A stretch of 64,000 bases of DNA from Bifidobacterium olomucense (GCF_012932375.1 NZ_JAAIIG010000012.1:1-64000); one strand, 5' to 3'; counted from the stretch's first letter, positions 8,505-17,786 are shown. The notes: a model not told the origin generated them from the letters alone. Translations and numbers: made by a program.

Positions 8505-10094
8505 CTAACGCTGCTTCTGCGCTGCCACAAGCGCTTCGGCGGCGGCCTTGGTGGCGATTGCACGCTCCTTGGCACGGCGGGCGCGGGCCAACTCGGCCTC
8601 GGCGGCCTTGATATCCGCTTCGGCCTGCTTGAGCTCGGCGGTGGCACGCACCACTTCCAACTGCGCGTTGGACTGATCGGACTTCGGCTTCCACAGTTCG
8701 GCGATCTCCTCCAAGGTCTTGTCCTTGGTCTCCGGAACGAAAGTGACCACGCCGAGGAAGCAGATGAGGTTGGTGCAGGCGAACACCAAGAAGGTGCCCA
8801 TGCCGCCGATGGAGCTGATCAGCATCGGGGTGAACTGGCCGATGGCCCAGTTGGTGGCCCACAGGAACACGGTGCAGATACCGGTGGCGCGTCCACGCAA
8901 GTAGGTGGGGAACAGCTCCGGAATCATGATCCGCGGAATCGGGCCCATGGAGAAGGCGAAGCAGGAGGTGAAGCACATCACGAAGATGAGCATGAGCAGC
9001 TGATAGTTGTTCGCGTAGGAGAAGGAGATGCCCAAGGCGAACAGCACCATGAAGCCGGAGCCTACGGCCATCAGCTTCTTACGACCGGCCGTATCGATCA
9101 GGTACATGCCCACCACGGTGAACACGAGCTCGATGCCGCCCACCAGAGAAGAGGCCAGAAACTCGGTGTTGCCGCCGAATCCCATGTGGCTGAACATCAC
9201 CGGGCCGTAGTAGGAGATGGCGTTCATGCCGATGGCCTGATTGAAGATGGCCAGGAAGATGCCGATGAGCAGGGCCTTGCGCAGGCCGGGCTTGAACAGG
9301 TCGGAGAATTGGGCGTTGGCTTCCTGCTCGGCCTTGATCTGGAGCTGGATCTCCTCGACGTCACGACGGGCCTTGTCCGAGCCGTTGATGCGTTCGAGAA
9401 CCTTGTAGCCTTCTTCCACGCGTCCGGCCTGAACCAGGAATCGCGGAGACTCCGGGGAGAACCAGAGCGCGGCAACGAAAATAGCGGCCGGAATGGCGCC
9501 GATGCCGAGCATCCAACGCCAGCCGAAGTCGATGCCCCACTCATGGGAGCCGGAAGAAGCGATGAAGTAGTTGATGACGTTAGTCAGGAAGATGCCGGAG
9601 ATGGTCAGCAACTGATAGGCGCTGGTCAGAGCACCGCGGATATTGGTCGGGGCCGACTCGGTGATGTAGGTCACGGCGAGCGCCGCGGCCAGACCGATGC
9701 CCACGCCGCCGATCACACGGGCCAGAATCAGCGTGAACGGGCTGAAGGTGAAGGCACTCCACAGAGCCGCCACAAAGAAGAACGCACCACCGAACATAAG
9801 GATCTTACGACGGCCGTATTTATCGGACAGGAAGCCCGAGAAGCCGGCACCGATCACGCCGCCGATCATGATGGAGCTGATGACCAGACCCTGCAGGGCC
9901 GGGCTCAGCGAGTACTTGGACTGCAGGAAGTCGATGGCGCCGGAGATGGACACGGTGTCGTATCCGTAGAGCAGACCGGCCAAGCCGGCGCTCAACGCCA
10001 GACCTACGATATAGCGGCCGGAGCCGCGGCGCTGATGTTCGTCACGTTCGGTGACCGTCGAGATGGTCTCGCTGGATTGTACTGCCTGACTCAT
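8505..10094 (-). CDS. Sugar-porter MFS transporter, probably arabinose-regulon member
   Basis: 529 residues from ATG at 10094. It is a 12-helix sugar symporter with YGYDTVSISGAI, SDKYGRRKIL, PESPRFLV, NQAIGMNAISYYGP, DTAGRKKLM and PETKDKTLEEI, closely resembling the protein encoded at 2272. After helix 12 there is a tail of about 60 residues rich in Ala, Glu, Lys and Arg (ATAELKQAEADIKAAEAELA) that should form a coiled coil. A perfect palindrome of the araB operator type lies 170 bases upstream, so arabinose or another pentose is the likeliest substrate; this is inferred from regulation, not from binding-site residues. The gene was called to the first ATG; GAGAGGATG before it serves as ribosome-binding site. 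Confidence 0.9.
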   Translation of the reverse strand: MSQAVQSSETISTVTERDEHQRRGSGRYIVGLALSAGLAGLLYGYDTVSISGAIDFLQSKYSLSPALQGLVISSIMIGGVIGAGFSGFLSDKYGRRKILMFGGAFFFVAALWSAFTFSPFTLILARVIGGVGIGLAAALAVTYITESAPTNIRGALTSAYQLLTISGIFLTNVINYFIASSGSHEWGIDFGWRWMLGIGAIPAAIFVAALWFSPESPRFLVQAGRVEEGYKVLERINGSDKARRDVEEIQLQIKAEQEANAQFSDLFKPGLRKALLIGIFLAIFNQAIGMNAISYYGPVMFSHMGFGGNTEFLASSLVGGIELVFTVVGMYLIDTAGRKKLMAVGSGFMVLFALGISFSYANNYQLLMLIFVMCFTSCFAFSMGPIPRIMIPELFPTYLRGRATGICTVFLWATNWAIGQFTPMLISSIGGMGTFLVFACTNLICFLGVVTFVPETKDKTLEEIAELWKPKSDQSNAQLEVVRATAELKQAEADIKAAEAELARARRAKERAIATKAAAEALVAAQKQR

Positions 10095-10573
10095 GCAGCA
10101 TCCTCTCGTTCTTCTCTATGTTTTTCCTCTGCTTAGCGTCGGTTTCAGCTCGCACTGCAGCTCATATAAGGGAGCATCTGACAGGTACCGGATGACGAAA
10201 CAATCTGTCCGGCCCCGCTTGCGAGGGTCTTGTCACGGCCTTGGTACGGCCCCGCCTCAACCTCTTGTTAGCGCTAACAAAAACCGCCAATCGAGTATGA
10301 TATCGCGCTTGAGCACCCCGCGCGGCCAAACGCGCACCCGATCATCGAATTGTTGTCAAACCGTTATCGATTACGGGTGGCGCCTTTCCTTCACCCCACA
10401 TCGGCATCACCCTTGTAGACAACCGACAAAACCCACCCCGCAACTTCTCCGGTACCCACAACGCGCATCTTCCTACGCGAGCGTAACCTCATGGACAGAA
10501 TGGCCGGAATCGTCAACAGCCATCTCCCCGAAGACGTACGATACGTCCCTTGAACCTAAGGACCCAGACAGCC
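10095..10573. other. Divergent control region between MFS gene and fadD
   Basis: 479 bases without a supported gene. It holds the operator at 10265-10280 and a -10-like CATACT on the minus strand (10294-10299), placed relative to the operator as in the araB promoter; its -35 is poor. For the plus-strand gene, AAGGAC before the ATG at 10574 serves as ribosome-binding site. I see no other clear structure. Confidence 0.5.
10265..10280. promoter_or_regulatory. LacI-family operator TTGTTAGCGCTAACAA
   Basis: A perfect 16-bp palindrome with the central CG expected for a LacI-family site. It matches the site before araB (20218-20233) at 14 of 16 positions and the site before the repressor gene at 21649-21664 in its core. 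It therefore links the transporter gene ending at 8505 to that repressor. Confidence 0.8.
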
Positions 10574-12397
10574 ATGCTCACCGAATACACCACCCCCGGC
10601 GAATCCATCGCACTCAACGACAATCAGACCATCTATTCCCTGCTGACGGATCGACTCGAACGCACCGGCGCGGACACGGTGATCGCAGCGAAAAAGCTCG
10701 GCCCCGGACACTGGCAGAACGTCACCACCGGCGAGTTCAACGACGCGGTGACCCGCACGGCCAAAGGCCTGATCGCACTGGGCATCGCCAAAGGCGACGC
10801 GGTGACCATCTTCTCCTCCACCCGCATCGAATGGGGCATTCTCGACTTCGCACTGGCTGCGGTAGGCGCTGTGAGCGTACCGATCTACGACACCGACTCC
10901 GCCTCCCAAGCGCAGAACATCATGAACGATTCCTCAGTCAAGCTGGCCATCGCAGACAACCGCGAGCGCTTCGACCGACTCGACTCAGTGAAGGACCGTT
11001 GCCCGTCGCTCAAGCAGATTCTGATGATCGACGGCAACGCACTGGGCGCACTGGAAGGTTTCGGCGTGACCGTCTCCGACGAGGAACTTGCCGAGCGCGT
11101 GGCCAGCGTGCATATCGACGATCTGGCCACCATCGTCTACACGTCCGGCTCCACCGGCAATCCGAAAGGTGTGGAGCTGACGCACAAGAACTTCGTATCC
11201 ATCACCATCGCGGCCTCGCAGGCGCTGCACGAGATGATCCTGGACGACCATCCGCGACTGCTGCTGTTCCTACCGCTGGCTCACTGCTTCGCGCGCTTCA
11301 TCCAGTACGCCTCCATCGCCTCGGATGACGGCGTGGTGGGCTATCTGCCGGACACCAAGTCGTTGCTGCCGGACCTACGTTCCTTCGAGCCCACGTATCT
11401 GCTGGGCGTGCCCCGCGTGTTCGAAAAGGTGTACAACGCCGCCTCGCACAAGGCCGGCGCGGGCTTCAAGGGCCGGCTGTTCCTCAAGGCCGCCGAAGCC
11501 GCTCGCGTCTGGAGCCGCAAGGAACAGGCGGGCGAGAAGCACACGTTGGGCGAGATCGCCGAGCACGCGAAATACGAGACGCTGGTCTACCGCACAGTGC
11601 GCGGCGCATTGGGCCCGCGCATCAAGTACGTGGCTTGCGGCGGCGCTCCGCTGTCCTTGGATCTGGCGCACTTCTACAACGGCATCGGCCTGCCGATGAT
11701 TCAAGGCTATGGCATGACCGAAACTGCCGCGCCGTTCGCCGCCACCCGCGTGAGCGACAATGTGATCGGCACCGTAGGCCAGCCCGCCCCTGGCTCCTCC
11801 ATCCGCATTTCCGATGAAGGCGAGCTGCAGGTCAAGGGACCGAACGTGTTCCGCGGCTATCACAACCTGCCGGAGAAGACGGCCGAGGCGTTCACCGCTG
11901 ACGGTTGGCTGCGCACGGGCGATCTGGCGGAGATCGACGACGAGGGCCGCATCACCATCACCGGCCGCATCAAGGACATCATCATTACGGCCGGCGGCAA
12001 GAACGTCTCCCCCATCCCGCTGGAAGAGGAGATCGCCAAGTGCCCGATCGTGGAGCATTGCGTGGTGGTGGGCGACCAGCGTCCGTTCATCGGCGCCCTG
12101 GTGACGCTCGACCCGGAGTCGCTGGCCGTCTGGCTGCCCGCGCACGGCCTGTCCACCGACACCCCGGTGGACCGTCTGGCCACGAACGCGGCGGTACGCG
12201 AGGAGATCCAGCAGTACGTGGACAAGGCGAACGCCACGGTCTCCCGCGCCGAGTCGGTGCGCAAGTTCGCGGTGCTGGACACGCAGTTCACCCAGGAGAA
12301 CAAGTGCCTGACGCCATCCCTGAAGGTGGTGCGCCCGGCCGTGAACCGCGTGTTCGCAGATGTGATCGACAGCGAGATCTACAACGGCAAGCGCTGA
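10574..12397 (+). CDS. fadD: Long-chain fatty acid--CoA ligase (AMP-binding)
   Basis: 607 residues from the ATG at 10574; an earlier TTG in frame at 10550 is less likely. The ANL-family core motifs are all present: the P-loop YTSGSTGNPKG near residue 183, YGMTETAAP, and the hinge motif TGDLAEIDDEGRITITGRIKD, followed by GGKNVSP. It activates long-chain fatty acids to acyl-CoA through an acyl-adenylate in the cytosol or at the inner membrane face. In bifidobacteria, which lack beta-oxidation, it most likely serves lipid synthesis or fatty-acid salvage. It stands alone and ends at a strong bidirectional terminator. The family assignment is firm; chain-length preference cannot be read. Confidence 0.92.
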   Translation: MLTEYTTPGESIALNDNQTIYSLLTDRLERTGADTVIAAKKLGPGHWQNVTTGEFNDAVTRTAKGLIALGIAKGDAVTIFSSTRIEWGILDFALAAVGAVSVPIYDTDSASQAQNIMNDSSVKLAIADNRERFDRLDSVKDRCPSLKQILMIDGNALGALEGFGVTVSDEELAERVASVHIDDLATIVYTSGSTGNPKGVELTHKNFVSITIAASQALHEMILDDHPRLLLFLPLAHCFARFIQYASIASDDGVVGYLPDTKSLLPDLRSFEPTYLLGVPRVFEKVYNAASHKAGAGFKGRLFLKAAEAARVWSRKEQAGEKHTLGEIAEHAKYETLVYRTVRGALGPRIKYVACGGAPLSLDLAHFYNGIGLPMIQGYGMTETAAPFAATRVSDNVIGTVGQPAPGSSIRISDEGELQVKGPNVFRGYHNLPEKTAEAFTADGWLRTGDLAEIDDEGRITITGRIKDIIITAGGKNVSPIPLEEEIAKCPIVEHCVVVGDQRPFIGALVTLDPESLAVWLPAHGLSTDTPVDRLATNAAVREEIQQYVDKANATVSRAESVRKFAVLDTQFTQENKCLTPSLKVVRPAVNRVFADVIDSEIYNGKR

Positions 12398-12427
12398 GCG
12401 GCCCGAATGCTCAAATAGCCCAACAGT

Positions 12428-12479
12428 GAAGTGGCTGGTTTTCCACCGCATAGTTCGTCGGTGGAAAACCAGCCACTTC
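12428..12479. terminator. Bidirectional terminator between convergent genes
   Basis: Perfect 21-bp arms (12428-12448 and 12459-12479) around a 10-base loop, with short A/T runs inside the stem. It sits between the stop of fadD and the stop of the convergent gene at 12502. Confidence 0.8.
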
Positions 12480-12501
12480 GCGTATCTGCCGCCAACCGCC
12501 G

Positions 12502-13362
12502 TCAGCCACCGAGCGCGTAGAGGACTTCGTCGTACTCGATGATGATCGTCTCATCCTTCTCGGTATCTTCGCCGGTTGCGCCGGAGTTGTCGGACTCCGT
12601 TTTGCCGGTCCGTCCATCACCGGTAGCGGCGGACTGCCCGCCTGTGACGGTAGCCGGTACCTGCGGCTGATGCCTGAGCACATAGGTGGTGTTCGCGTCA
12701 TCGGTCCGTTCGATGCCACGCGCGAACCGCTTGTCCGAGGTGACGATCCGCCCCTTACGCCACCACCATTCACGAATCTGCCCTTTGCCGTCGTGGTGGA
12801 CGGTCACCGGGTCGAGGGTGCTCGGTTTCTCGGCCCAGTCGGCGCTGATGTTCGGGTCGTACCAGAGGATGCGCACCGAAATGCCGCCCGCGTCGTCGGA
12901 CGAAGCGCCTCCCTGCGCATCATCGGCGACTTGTTGCGCCGGCCCCACGCCACGCACCACGAGCTTCAGTACGGATTCGCGCCCGGCCCGTACATCATCG
13001 ATGAACTTGTCGATGCGCTTCTGATCCGGGTTGAAGTACCACGGGTACGATTCGCCGCCGGAATAGCCCTGCCAGCCGTCCACGGCCTCGCCGCCGTACG
13101 CATAGCCCTGCGATTCCAGCTGCGCTTCGGTGACGTTCGGGTCAAGGGCGACCAGTTCGTCATAGATCTTCTGGGAGGTCATGCGCGTGGATCGCTGCCA
13201 GACGAACGCGCCGGTCACGATGACGGCGAACGACAGAAACGCCGCCAGCAGCCACCACCACAGAGGGCGAGCGGTACGAACGCCGCCCGACTGACGTTTC
13301 AGGCTACAGTTCTCATTCGGCACGGGCGTATGGTTGCGCAGTGCCTGCATTGCCTTGTTCAT
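12502..13362 (-). CDS. Membrane-anchored protein of unknown function
   Basis: 286 residues from the ATG at 13362, chosen because AGGAGG lies just upstream. Residues 1-30 are polar and cytoplasmic, followed by one membrane helix (PLWWWLLAAFLSFAVIVTGAFVW). The remaining 230 residues should be outside the membrane: a mixed alpha/beta region with YPWYFNPDQKRIDKFIDDV, several Trp/Tyr-rich strands, then a Ser/Thr/Gly-rich stretch and a short acidic end (IIIEYDEVLYALGG). I do not recognise the family. It is divergent from the two-component system starting at 13552, which may point to a shared cell-envelope function, but nothing in the sequence proves it. Confidence 0.75.
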   Translation of the reverse strand: MNKAMQALRNHTPVPNENCSLKRQSGGVRTARPLWWWLLAAFLSFAVIVTGAFVWQRSTRMTSQKIYDELVALDPNVTEAQLESQGYAYGGEAVDGWQGYSGGESYPWYFNPDQKRIDKFIDDVRAGRESVLKLVVRGVGPAQQVADDAQGGASSDDAGGISVRILWYDPNISADWAEKPSTLDPVTVHHDGKGQIREWWWRKGRIVTSDKRFARGIERTDDANTTYVLRHQPQVPATVTGGQSAATGDGRTGKTESDNSGATGEDTEKDETIIIEYDEVLYALGG

Positions 13363-13551
13363 CGCGGGCCTCCTTGCTCGGGTGATGGTTGTCGGTCGTC
13401 CAATCCATCCGTGATGCCGGTTCATACAGCACCCATCGGGTGAATTGATGGTTCCAGACTATGGCCCGTCTTTCCAAGAAGCATAGCCGCTGACATGCGC
13501 CGCATGACATCGGTTACGGCTCGGCGTGGCGAGCGCCATAGACTATGGGTT

Positions 13552-14241
13552 ATGAAACAGGGGAACACCGGCCGCATCACCATCGCCTTGGTGGACAACG
13601 ACGCGATGGCGTTGATGGCGTTGCGTTCGCTGCTGGCCCGCGAGGGGTTCGCGGTGCTGTGGACCGCGCAGTTGGGAGCGGCCGCAATTCAACGATGCAT
13701 ACGCACGCAAGACCGTCCGGATGTGCTGCTGGTAGACATGGCGCTAACGGATATGACCGGCGTCGATGTATGCCGGGCCGTGCGTCGCTGGGCACCGGAG
13801 CTGCCGATGGTCGGTATGACCGCTTATGACCCGGCTGTCTACCGTGACGCCGCGCTCGACTCCGGGGCGACCGATGTCATCAGCAAAGACGACATTGCGG
13901 CCATCGCCCGAATCATTCGTCATCTTGCCATCCAACATGCCGCCGCTGGACTCCCGGACAACGCCGCACCATCCACCGCACCCACCGTGCATGCCACCGG
14001 CATGGAGCCTCGGACGACAGGCGAATCGGACAGACATCCGGCGCGATCATTCGCATTGTCCGCGCAGCAAGCGACCATCATGCGGCGGTATGCGGACGGC
14101 CGTTCCACCGAAGAGATCGCCGCCGAGCTTGGCATCTCGAAAGGCACCATCTTCTCGCAGGTCGCCAGGGTGCGCGAGAAGCTGCACGCGAGGGACCGCG
14201 ACGAGGCGGTGGCCCTATGCCGCCGATACTTAAGGATGTGA
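13552..14241 (+). CDS. LuxR/NarL-family response regulator
   Basis: 229 residues. The receiver domain (about 8-125) has the acidic pair in ALVDNDA, the phospho-acceptor Asp in VLLVDMALTD, Thr in GMTAYD and Lys in ISKDD. After a Pro/Thr/His-rich linker, the C-terminal LuxR helix-turn-helix (about 165-225) reads LSAQQATIMRRYADGRSTEEIAAELGISKG and so on. It is encoded three bases before the histidine kinase, so the two are a translationally linked pair. A TAGACT -10-like box ends seven bases before the ATG, suggesting a leaderless transcript. Target genes are unknown. Confidence 0.88.
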   Translation: MKQGNTGRITIALVDNDAMALMALRSLLAREGFAVLWTAQLGAAAIQRCIRTQDRPDVLLVDMALTDMTGVDVCRAVRRWAPELPMVGMTAYDPAVYRDAALDSGATDVISKDDIAAIARIIRHLAIQHAAAGLPDNAAPSTAPTVHATGMEPRTTGESDRHPARSFALSAQQATIMRRYADGRSTEEIAAELGISKGTIFSQVARVREKLHARDRDEAVALCRRYLRM

Positions 14242-14244
14242 ATC

Positions 14245-15654
14245 ATGGGCACCATCGATTTCGGCGGCAAAGATGCTCGCAAACGTTTGCTTTGGGATGC
14301 GCGCACCCGACTGCTGCTGGCGTGCGCGGTGATTCCGGCGGCAATCGAGACCGCGTACCTGCATGCGGCGGGTGAGGCCGGCGATGTCACGTTGCTGTTC
14401 ACCTTGCTCGCTACCGTATGCAGTCTGCTCATGGCACTGCTGCCGAACGTTGGCGGCTGGGCGATTGTGGCGCTCTGGGCGGCACGGTGCGTGGTACCGC
14501 AGGCCACGCCGTTTTCGATACTGTTCTGTCTCTTGATGGCCGTCACGGTCATGACGTATCTCAATGCGGGCATGGCTCTGGCCGCGGCGGTGATCGCCGA
14601 GGGGGCCACGGCGGCACGTATCTGGCTGTACCCGTGGGATTCCTCGGTATTTACCATCGTGTGCGCTACGGCCGCGTTCCTGATGGTGGCGATCTGGCTT
14701 GGCTCGATGATGAGCTGGCGCGAACAACAGGAGATTGCGGCCCAAGAGCGTGCGGAGCTCTTGCATGAACTGGCCGATCGTGAGTTGGCGACGCAACTGC
14801 ATCATTCGGTGGCCAACGATCTGACCACAATTCTGCTGCTGGCCCGGCAATTGGATTCGGATGCGGTACGACGTGAGGCTCACGGCGAGACGGATGCGTC
14901 GGAGAGCATCAGCATGCCAAACGGCGGGCAGTCGGCTCCCATACATGATTCTGGTCTGGAACACACCAATCCGATCGAACACATCGATGAGGCCGAGACC
15001 ATCTCCCTCATCGAACGGACCGCAACCGAATCATTGGTCAAGGTCCGCGCGCTTATCGCGGAATTGGATCGGACCGACTCGGTCGGGGCAGACACGGAAT
15101 TCGCGACGGCACGGTCCTCGGCAGCCAACGGAGACGGCCATGATTCCTCCGCAAACGGTAGCGCACCATCAGCTTGTGGCAAATCACGACATAAGCACGC
15201 AGTCCTACGACCATCGCACATCACAGAGATTTCAACGACCGAGTTGCGCGAGCTCGGCGTGACCCTTGACGAACGGCTGCACGCGAACGGACTGGTCGGC
15301 GAGACCATCATCAGTGGGGAAGAATCCTCGGAGTGTACGGATGAACGCAAGGGCGCGTTGTTGGATATTCTGCACGAAATCGTCGGCAACATGATGAAAT
15401 ACGCCGATCCTGCAGCGGGCTACTGCATCGCAATCACGCTTGGGGCGGGGCTGGCCACGGTGTCAGCATCGAACGGCAGCGCAGCAGAAGGTACGGCCGA
15501 ACCAGCCCACACCGGCAACACTGATAGCCCGGCATTGACCGGCGGCACGGGGCTTAACCGATGCCGGCAGGCTGCGGAATCGCTGGGCGGCGAATTCACC
15601 GTCTCCACCGATGGCCCGGCATGGACGGCGCTCGTGAGATTGCCGCTGATCTGA
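14245..15654 (+). CDS. Sensor histidine kinase, NarL/DesK type
   Basis: 469 residues. The N-terminal third carries four to five membrane helices (about 20-150) with almost no extracellular loop, so it probably senses a membrane or intramembrane signal. The dimerisation/phospho-acceptor helix is LATQLHHSVANDLTTILLLARQ; the second His is the likely phosphorylation site in the HisKA_3 class. A long Ser/Asn/Asp-rich insertion follows (about 215-320). The ATP-binding domain shows ILHEIVGNMMKYAD (N box) and GGTGLNRCRQAAESLGG (G box); the first G box is weak (SASNGS). The partner is the response regulator ending at 14241. Confidence 0.86.
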   Translation: MGTIDFGGKDARKRLLWDARTRLLLACAVIPAAIETAYLHAAGEAGDVTLLFTLLATVCSLLMALLPNVGGWAIVALWAARCVVPQATPFSILFCLLMAVTVMTYLNAGMALAAAVIAEGATAARIWLYPWDSSVFTIVCATAAFLMVAIWLGSMMSWREQQEIAAQERAELLHELADRELATQLHHSVANDLTTILLLARQLDSDAVRREAHGETDASESISMPNGGQSAPIHDSGLEHTNPIEHIDEAETISLIERTATESLVKVRALIAELDRTDSVGADTEFATARSSAANGDGHDSSANGSAPSACGKSRHKHAVLRPSHITEISTTELRELGVTLDERLHANGLVGETIISGEESSECTDERKGALLDILHEIVGNMMKYADPAAGYCIAITLGAGLATVSASNGSAAEGTAEPAHTGNTDSPALTGGTGLNRCRQAAESLGGEFTVSTDGPAWTALVRLPLI

Positions 15655-15705
15655 CAGCCGGCATCTCGATGATGTGGGTGAGGCACTTGAGAATGACTGT
15701 CGGGT

Positions 15706-15854
15706 CCGTTTTCGTGTCACAACAAGCGAAATCGGGCGTTTCAGTATTTTCGTGACAAGCGACTTCGGAACCTCGGCACGTACTCATCCCCATTTGCTTG
15801 CCACAAGATAGGAAAAGAAGTCATTCTCGGCTTATGTGGCACGAAGAATTGTCA
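15706..15854. repeat. Degenerate repeat cluster (TTTTCGTG / TTGCCACA / GTGGCACGAA)
   Basis: The 383-base gap between the kinase gene and araA holds no gene. TTTTCGTG…ACAAGCGA occurs twice (about 15708-15730 and 15749-15772). Further on come TTGCCACAAGATA (15798-15810) and GTGGCACGAAGAATTGTCA (15836-15854). The latter is almost the same as GTGGCACGAATGTTGTCA at 62359-62376, which is likewise preceded by TTTGCCACAGAAATA. They look like two worn copies of one intergenic element. Confidence 0.5.
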
Positions 15855-15891
15855 CAAAACCGCAATATCGACATTGTGGAACGATTGTGAC

Positions 15892-15925
15892 AAAAAAAGG
15901 GCCGCTCCGGTTTCCCGAAGCGGCC
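15892..15925 (-). terminator. Rho-independent terminator of the ara operon
   Basis: On the minus strand a GC-rich hairpin (GGCCGCT arms, 15900-15925, inner CGG/CCG) is followed by seven T. It lies about 110 bases after the araA stop codon and is the natural end of the araB-araD-araA transcript. Confidence 0.85.
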
Positions 15926-15950
15926 TCTGAAACGCTCAGCACTCACCTCA

Positions 15951-16038
15951 ATTGACGAGTGCGGTATCGATGCGGCGGAAGGTGAAGGAGTACGGAGGTA
16001 CTTCGAACCTTCCACCGCACCGATGACGCTCCGTCAAT
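15951..16038 (-). repeat. Hairpin repeat abutting the araA stop codon
   Basis: An imperfect inverted repeat with arms of about 38 bases: ATTGACG at 15951 pairs with CGTCAAT ending at 16038, and GGCGGAAGGT pairs with ACCTTCCACC. It begins at the last base of the araA stop codon. Read on the minus strand it shares GGAGCGTC, GTGGAAGG and GAAGTACCT, in the same order and spacing, with the element that follows araD. Confidence 0.75.
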
Positions 16039-17555
16039 CAGTGCTGGTTGTTGAGACGGTGGTACATCTCGGACAGCTCCAGCTCCTTCTCGAACTGGCG
16101 GGCGGTGGTGTTCTCGTCGATGACGGCGAGTTCGACACCGGCCATGCGGGCGAAGTCCTCCCAAGCCTCACGACCGACGGAGGTGGTCATGCAGGTGTGG
16201 TGAGAGCCGCCGGCGGTAATCCAGCACTGGATGGCGGTCTTCAGGGACGGCTGAGGCTTCCAGACGGCGCGAGCGCACGGCAGCTCCTTGAGGGAGCCCT
16301 GATGCTCGACGACGTCCACGACGTCCATGAGCAGACGGAAGCGTTCGCGCTCGTCGGCCATGGAGACCACGACGGCGTCCTTCTTCGGAGCGCCGGAGAA
16401 GACCAGACGCACCGGGTCGGCCTTGCCGCCGATGCCCAGCGGGTGGATCTCCAGCTTCGGCTTGGCGATGGTGCCGATGGACGGAGAGACCTCAAGCATG
16501 TGGGAGCCCATGTCGAGCTCGTTGCCTTCGGTGAAGTTGTAGGAGTAGTCCTCCATCAGGGAGGCGCCGCCGGGCAGACCGTAGCCCATCACGGCACCGA
16601 TGCGGACGAGGACGGCGGTCTTCCAGTCGCCTTCAGCGGAGAAGCCCCAGCCGTACTCGGACGGGAAGCGCTGCGGGCCAACGCCCGGCAGCTGCGGCAG
16701 AGCGCCCAGATCCTCGAAGTTGTCGACGCCGGCGGTGCAGCCGTTGGCGCGCATCATGTTGACCATGGCAGCCTCTTCCTTGGCTGCGATGAACAGGGAG
16801 TCGTACTTGGCGTCCAGCAGGGCCGGGTCAACGTCGTACTTGGCCTTGTAGTCCTCGATGATGTCCTTGACCTGATCGTCCTTGACGGCGTCGTAAGCGG
16901 CGACGAGCTCGTTGACGGCCCAGGTGTTGATGGAGGCGCCGAACACGCGCTCGGCTTCGGTCTTGTCGCCTTCGGTGACGGCGACGTTACGCATGTTGTC
17001 GCCCCAGCGCATGACCTTCATGTTGTTGGAGGCATCCCAGCCGGCGCAGGCGCGGGCCCAGGTGCCGACCTTCTCGGCGACTTCCGGATCGGTGTAGTGG
17101 CCGACGACGATCTTGCGCGGGATGCCGAGGCGGGAGACGATGTAACCGAACTCGCGGTCGCCGTGGGCGGCCTGGTTCAGGTTCATGAAGTCCATGTCGA
17201 TGGTCTCCCACGGAATCTCCTTGTGGTGCTGGGTGGCCAGCTGCAGCAGCGGCTTGGTCAGCACTTCGAGGCCGCGGATCCACATCTTGGCCGGGGAGAA
17301 GGTGTGGCACCAGGCGATGACGCCGATGACGTTCGGGTTGGCGGAGGCTTCGACCATGAACTGCTTGACGCCGTCGGAGGACTTCAGGGTGGGCTTCAGA
17401 ACGATCTTGGCAGGGATCTTGCCGGTGGCGTTCAGGTAGTCGACCATTTCGGCGGAGTGAGCGGCGACCTGGCGCAGCGCTTCCTCACCGTACAGGTCCT
17501 GCGAGCCGACGCCGAACCAGATTTCCTTGCCCTCAAAGGGGTTTTCCATTGCCAT
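16038..17555 (-). CDS. araA: L-arabinose isomerase
   Basis: 505 residues, the family's normal length. It interconverts L-arabinose and L-ribulose, the first intracellular step of arabinose use, and needs Mn2+. Seen in the sequence: EIWFGVGSQDLYGEEALRQV at the N-terminus, WCHTFSPAKMWI, the metal/active-site region around GWGFSAEGDWKTA (Glu) and MEDYSYNFTEGNE (Glu), and MGSHMLEVSPSI with the conserved His. The start at 17555 follows GAAGGAGCC. It is the third gene of the araB-araD-araA operon, separated from araD by a 165-bp structured repeat and followed directly by a related hairpin. Confidence 0.97.
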   Translation of the reverse strand: MAMENPFEGKEIWFGVGSQDLYGEEALRQVAAHSAEMVDYLNATGKIPAKIVLKPTLKSSDGVKQFMVEASANPNVIGVIAWCHTFSPAKMWIRGLEVLTKPLLQLATQHHKEIPWETIDMDFMNLNQAAHGDREFGYIVSRLGIPRKIVVGHYTDPEVAEKVGTWARACAGWDASNNMKVMRWGDNMRNVAVTEGDKTEAERVFGASINTWAVNELVAAYDAVKDDQVKDIIEDYKAKYDVDPALLDAKYDSLFIAAKEEAAMVNMMRANGCTAGVDNFEDLGALPQLPGVGPQRFPSEYGWGFSAEGDWKTAVLVRIGAVMGYGLPGGASLMEDYSYNFTEGNELDMGSHMLEVSPSIGTIAKPKLEIHPLGIGGKADPVRLVFSGAPKKDAVVVSMADERERFRLLMDVVDVVEHQGSLKELPCARAVWKPQPSLKTAIQCWITAGGSHHTCMTTSVGREAWEDFARMAGVELAVIDENTTARQFEKELELSEMYHRLNNQH

Positions 17556-17621
17556 AATGGCTCCTTCATTTACTTCGTTGTGTGGAGTGTTTAAAAATCA
17601 GTACTGACAGAGTCAACGGTT

Positions 17622-17786
17622 ATTTGATGCGTGCGACCTCTAGGCGTGGAAGGCGAAGGAGCTGAGCCGTCTAGCAGACAGTCCAGTGGACTGTCTGTAG
17701 GCGAGGGGAGCGGCTTGACGCGACGGTTGCGCGAAGCGCAACAGGTACTTCAAGCCTTCCACGACGACGAGGACGCTCCATCAAAT
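17622..17786 (-). repeat. Complex hairpin repeat between araD and araA
   Basis: The ends ATTTGATG (17622) and CATCAAAT (to 17786) pair, as do GTGGAAGG-type inner arms. Nested inside are a perfect palindrome CAGACAGTCCA-G-TGGACTGTCTG (17675-17697) and a hairpin GTTGCGCGAAGCGCAAC (17726-17742). It overlaps the araD stop codon by one base and is a longer relative of the element after araA. Such structures can stabilise or process operon mRNA; that role is inferred. Confidence 0.75.

Noticed and set aside
16023-17594. 523-codon open frame opposite araA
   Set aside because: Antisense shadow in a high-GC gene; araA is unmistakable on the minus strand.
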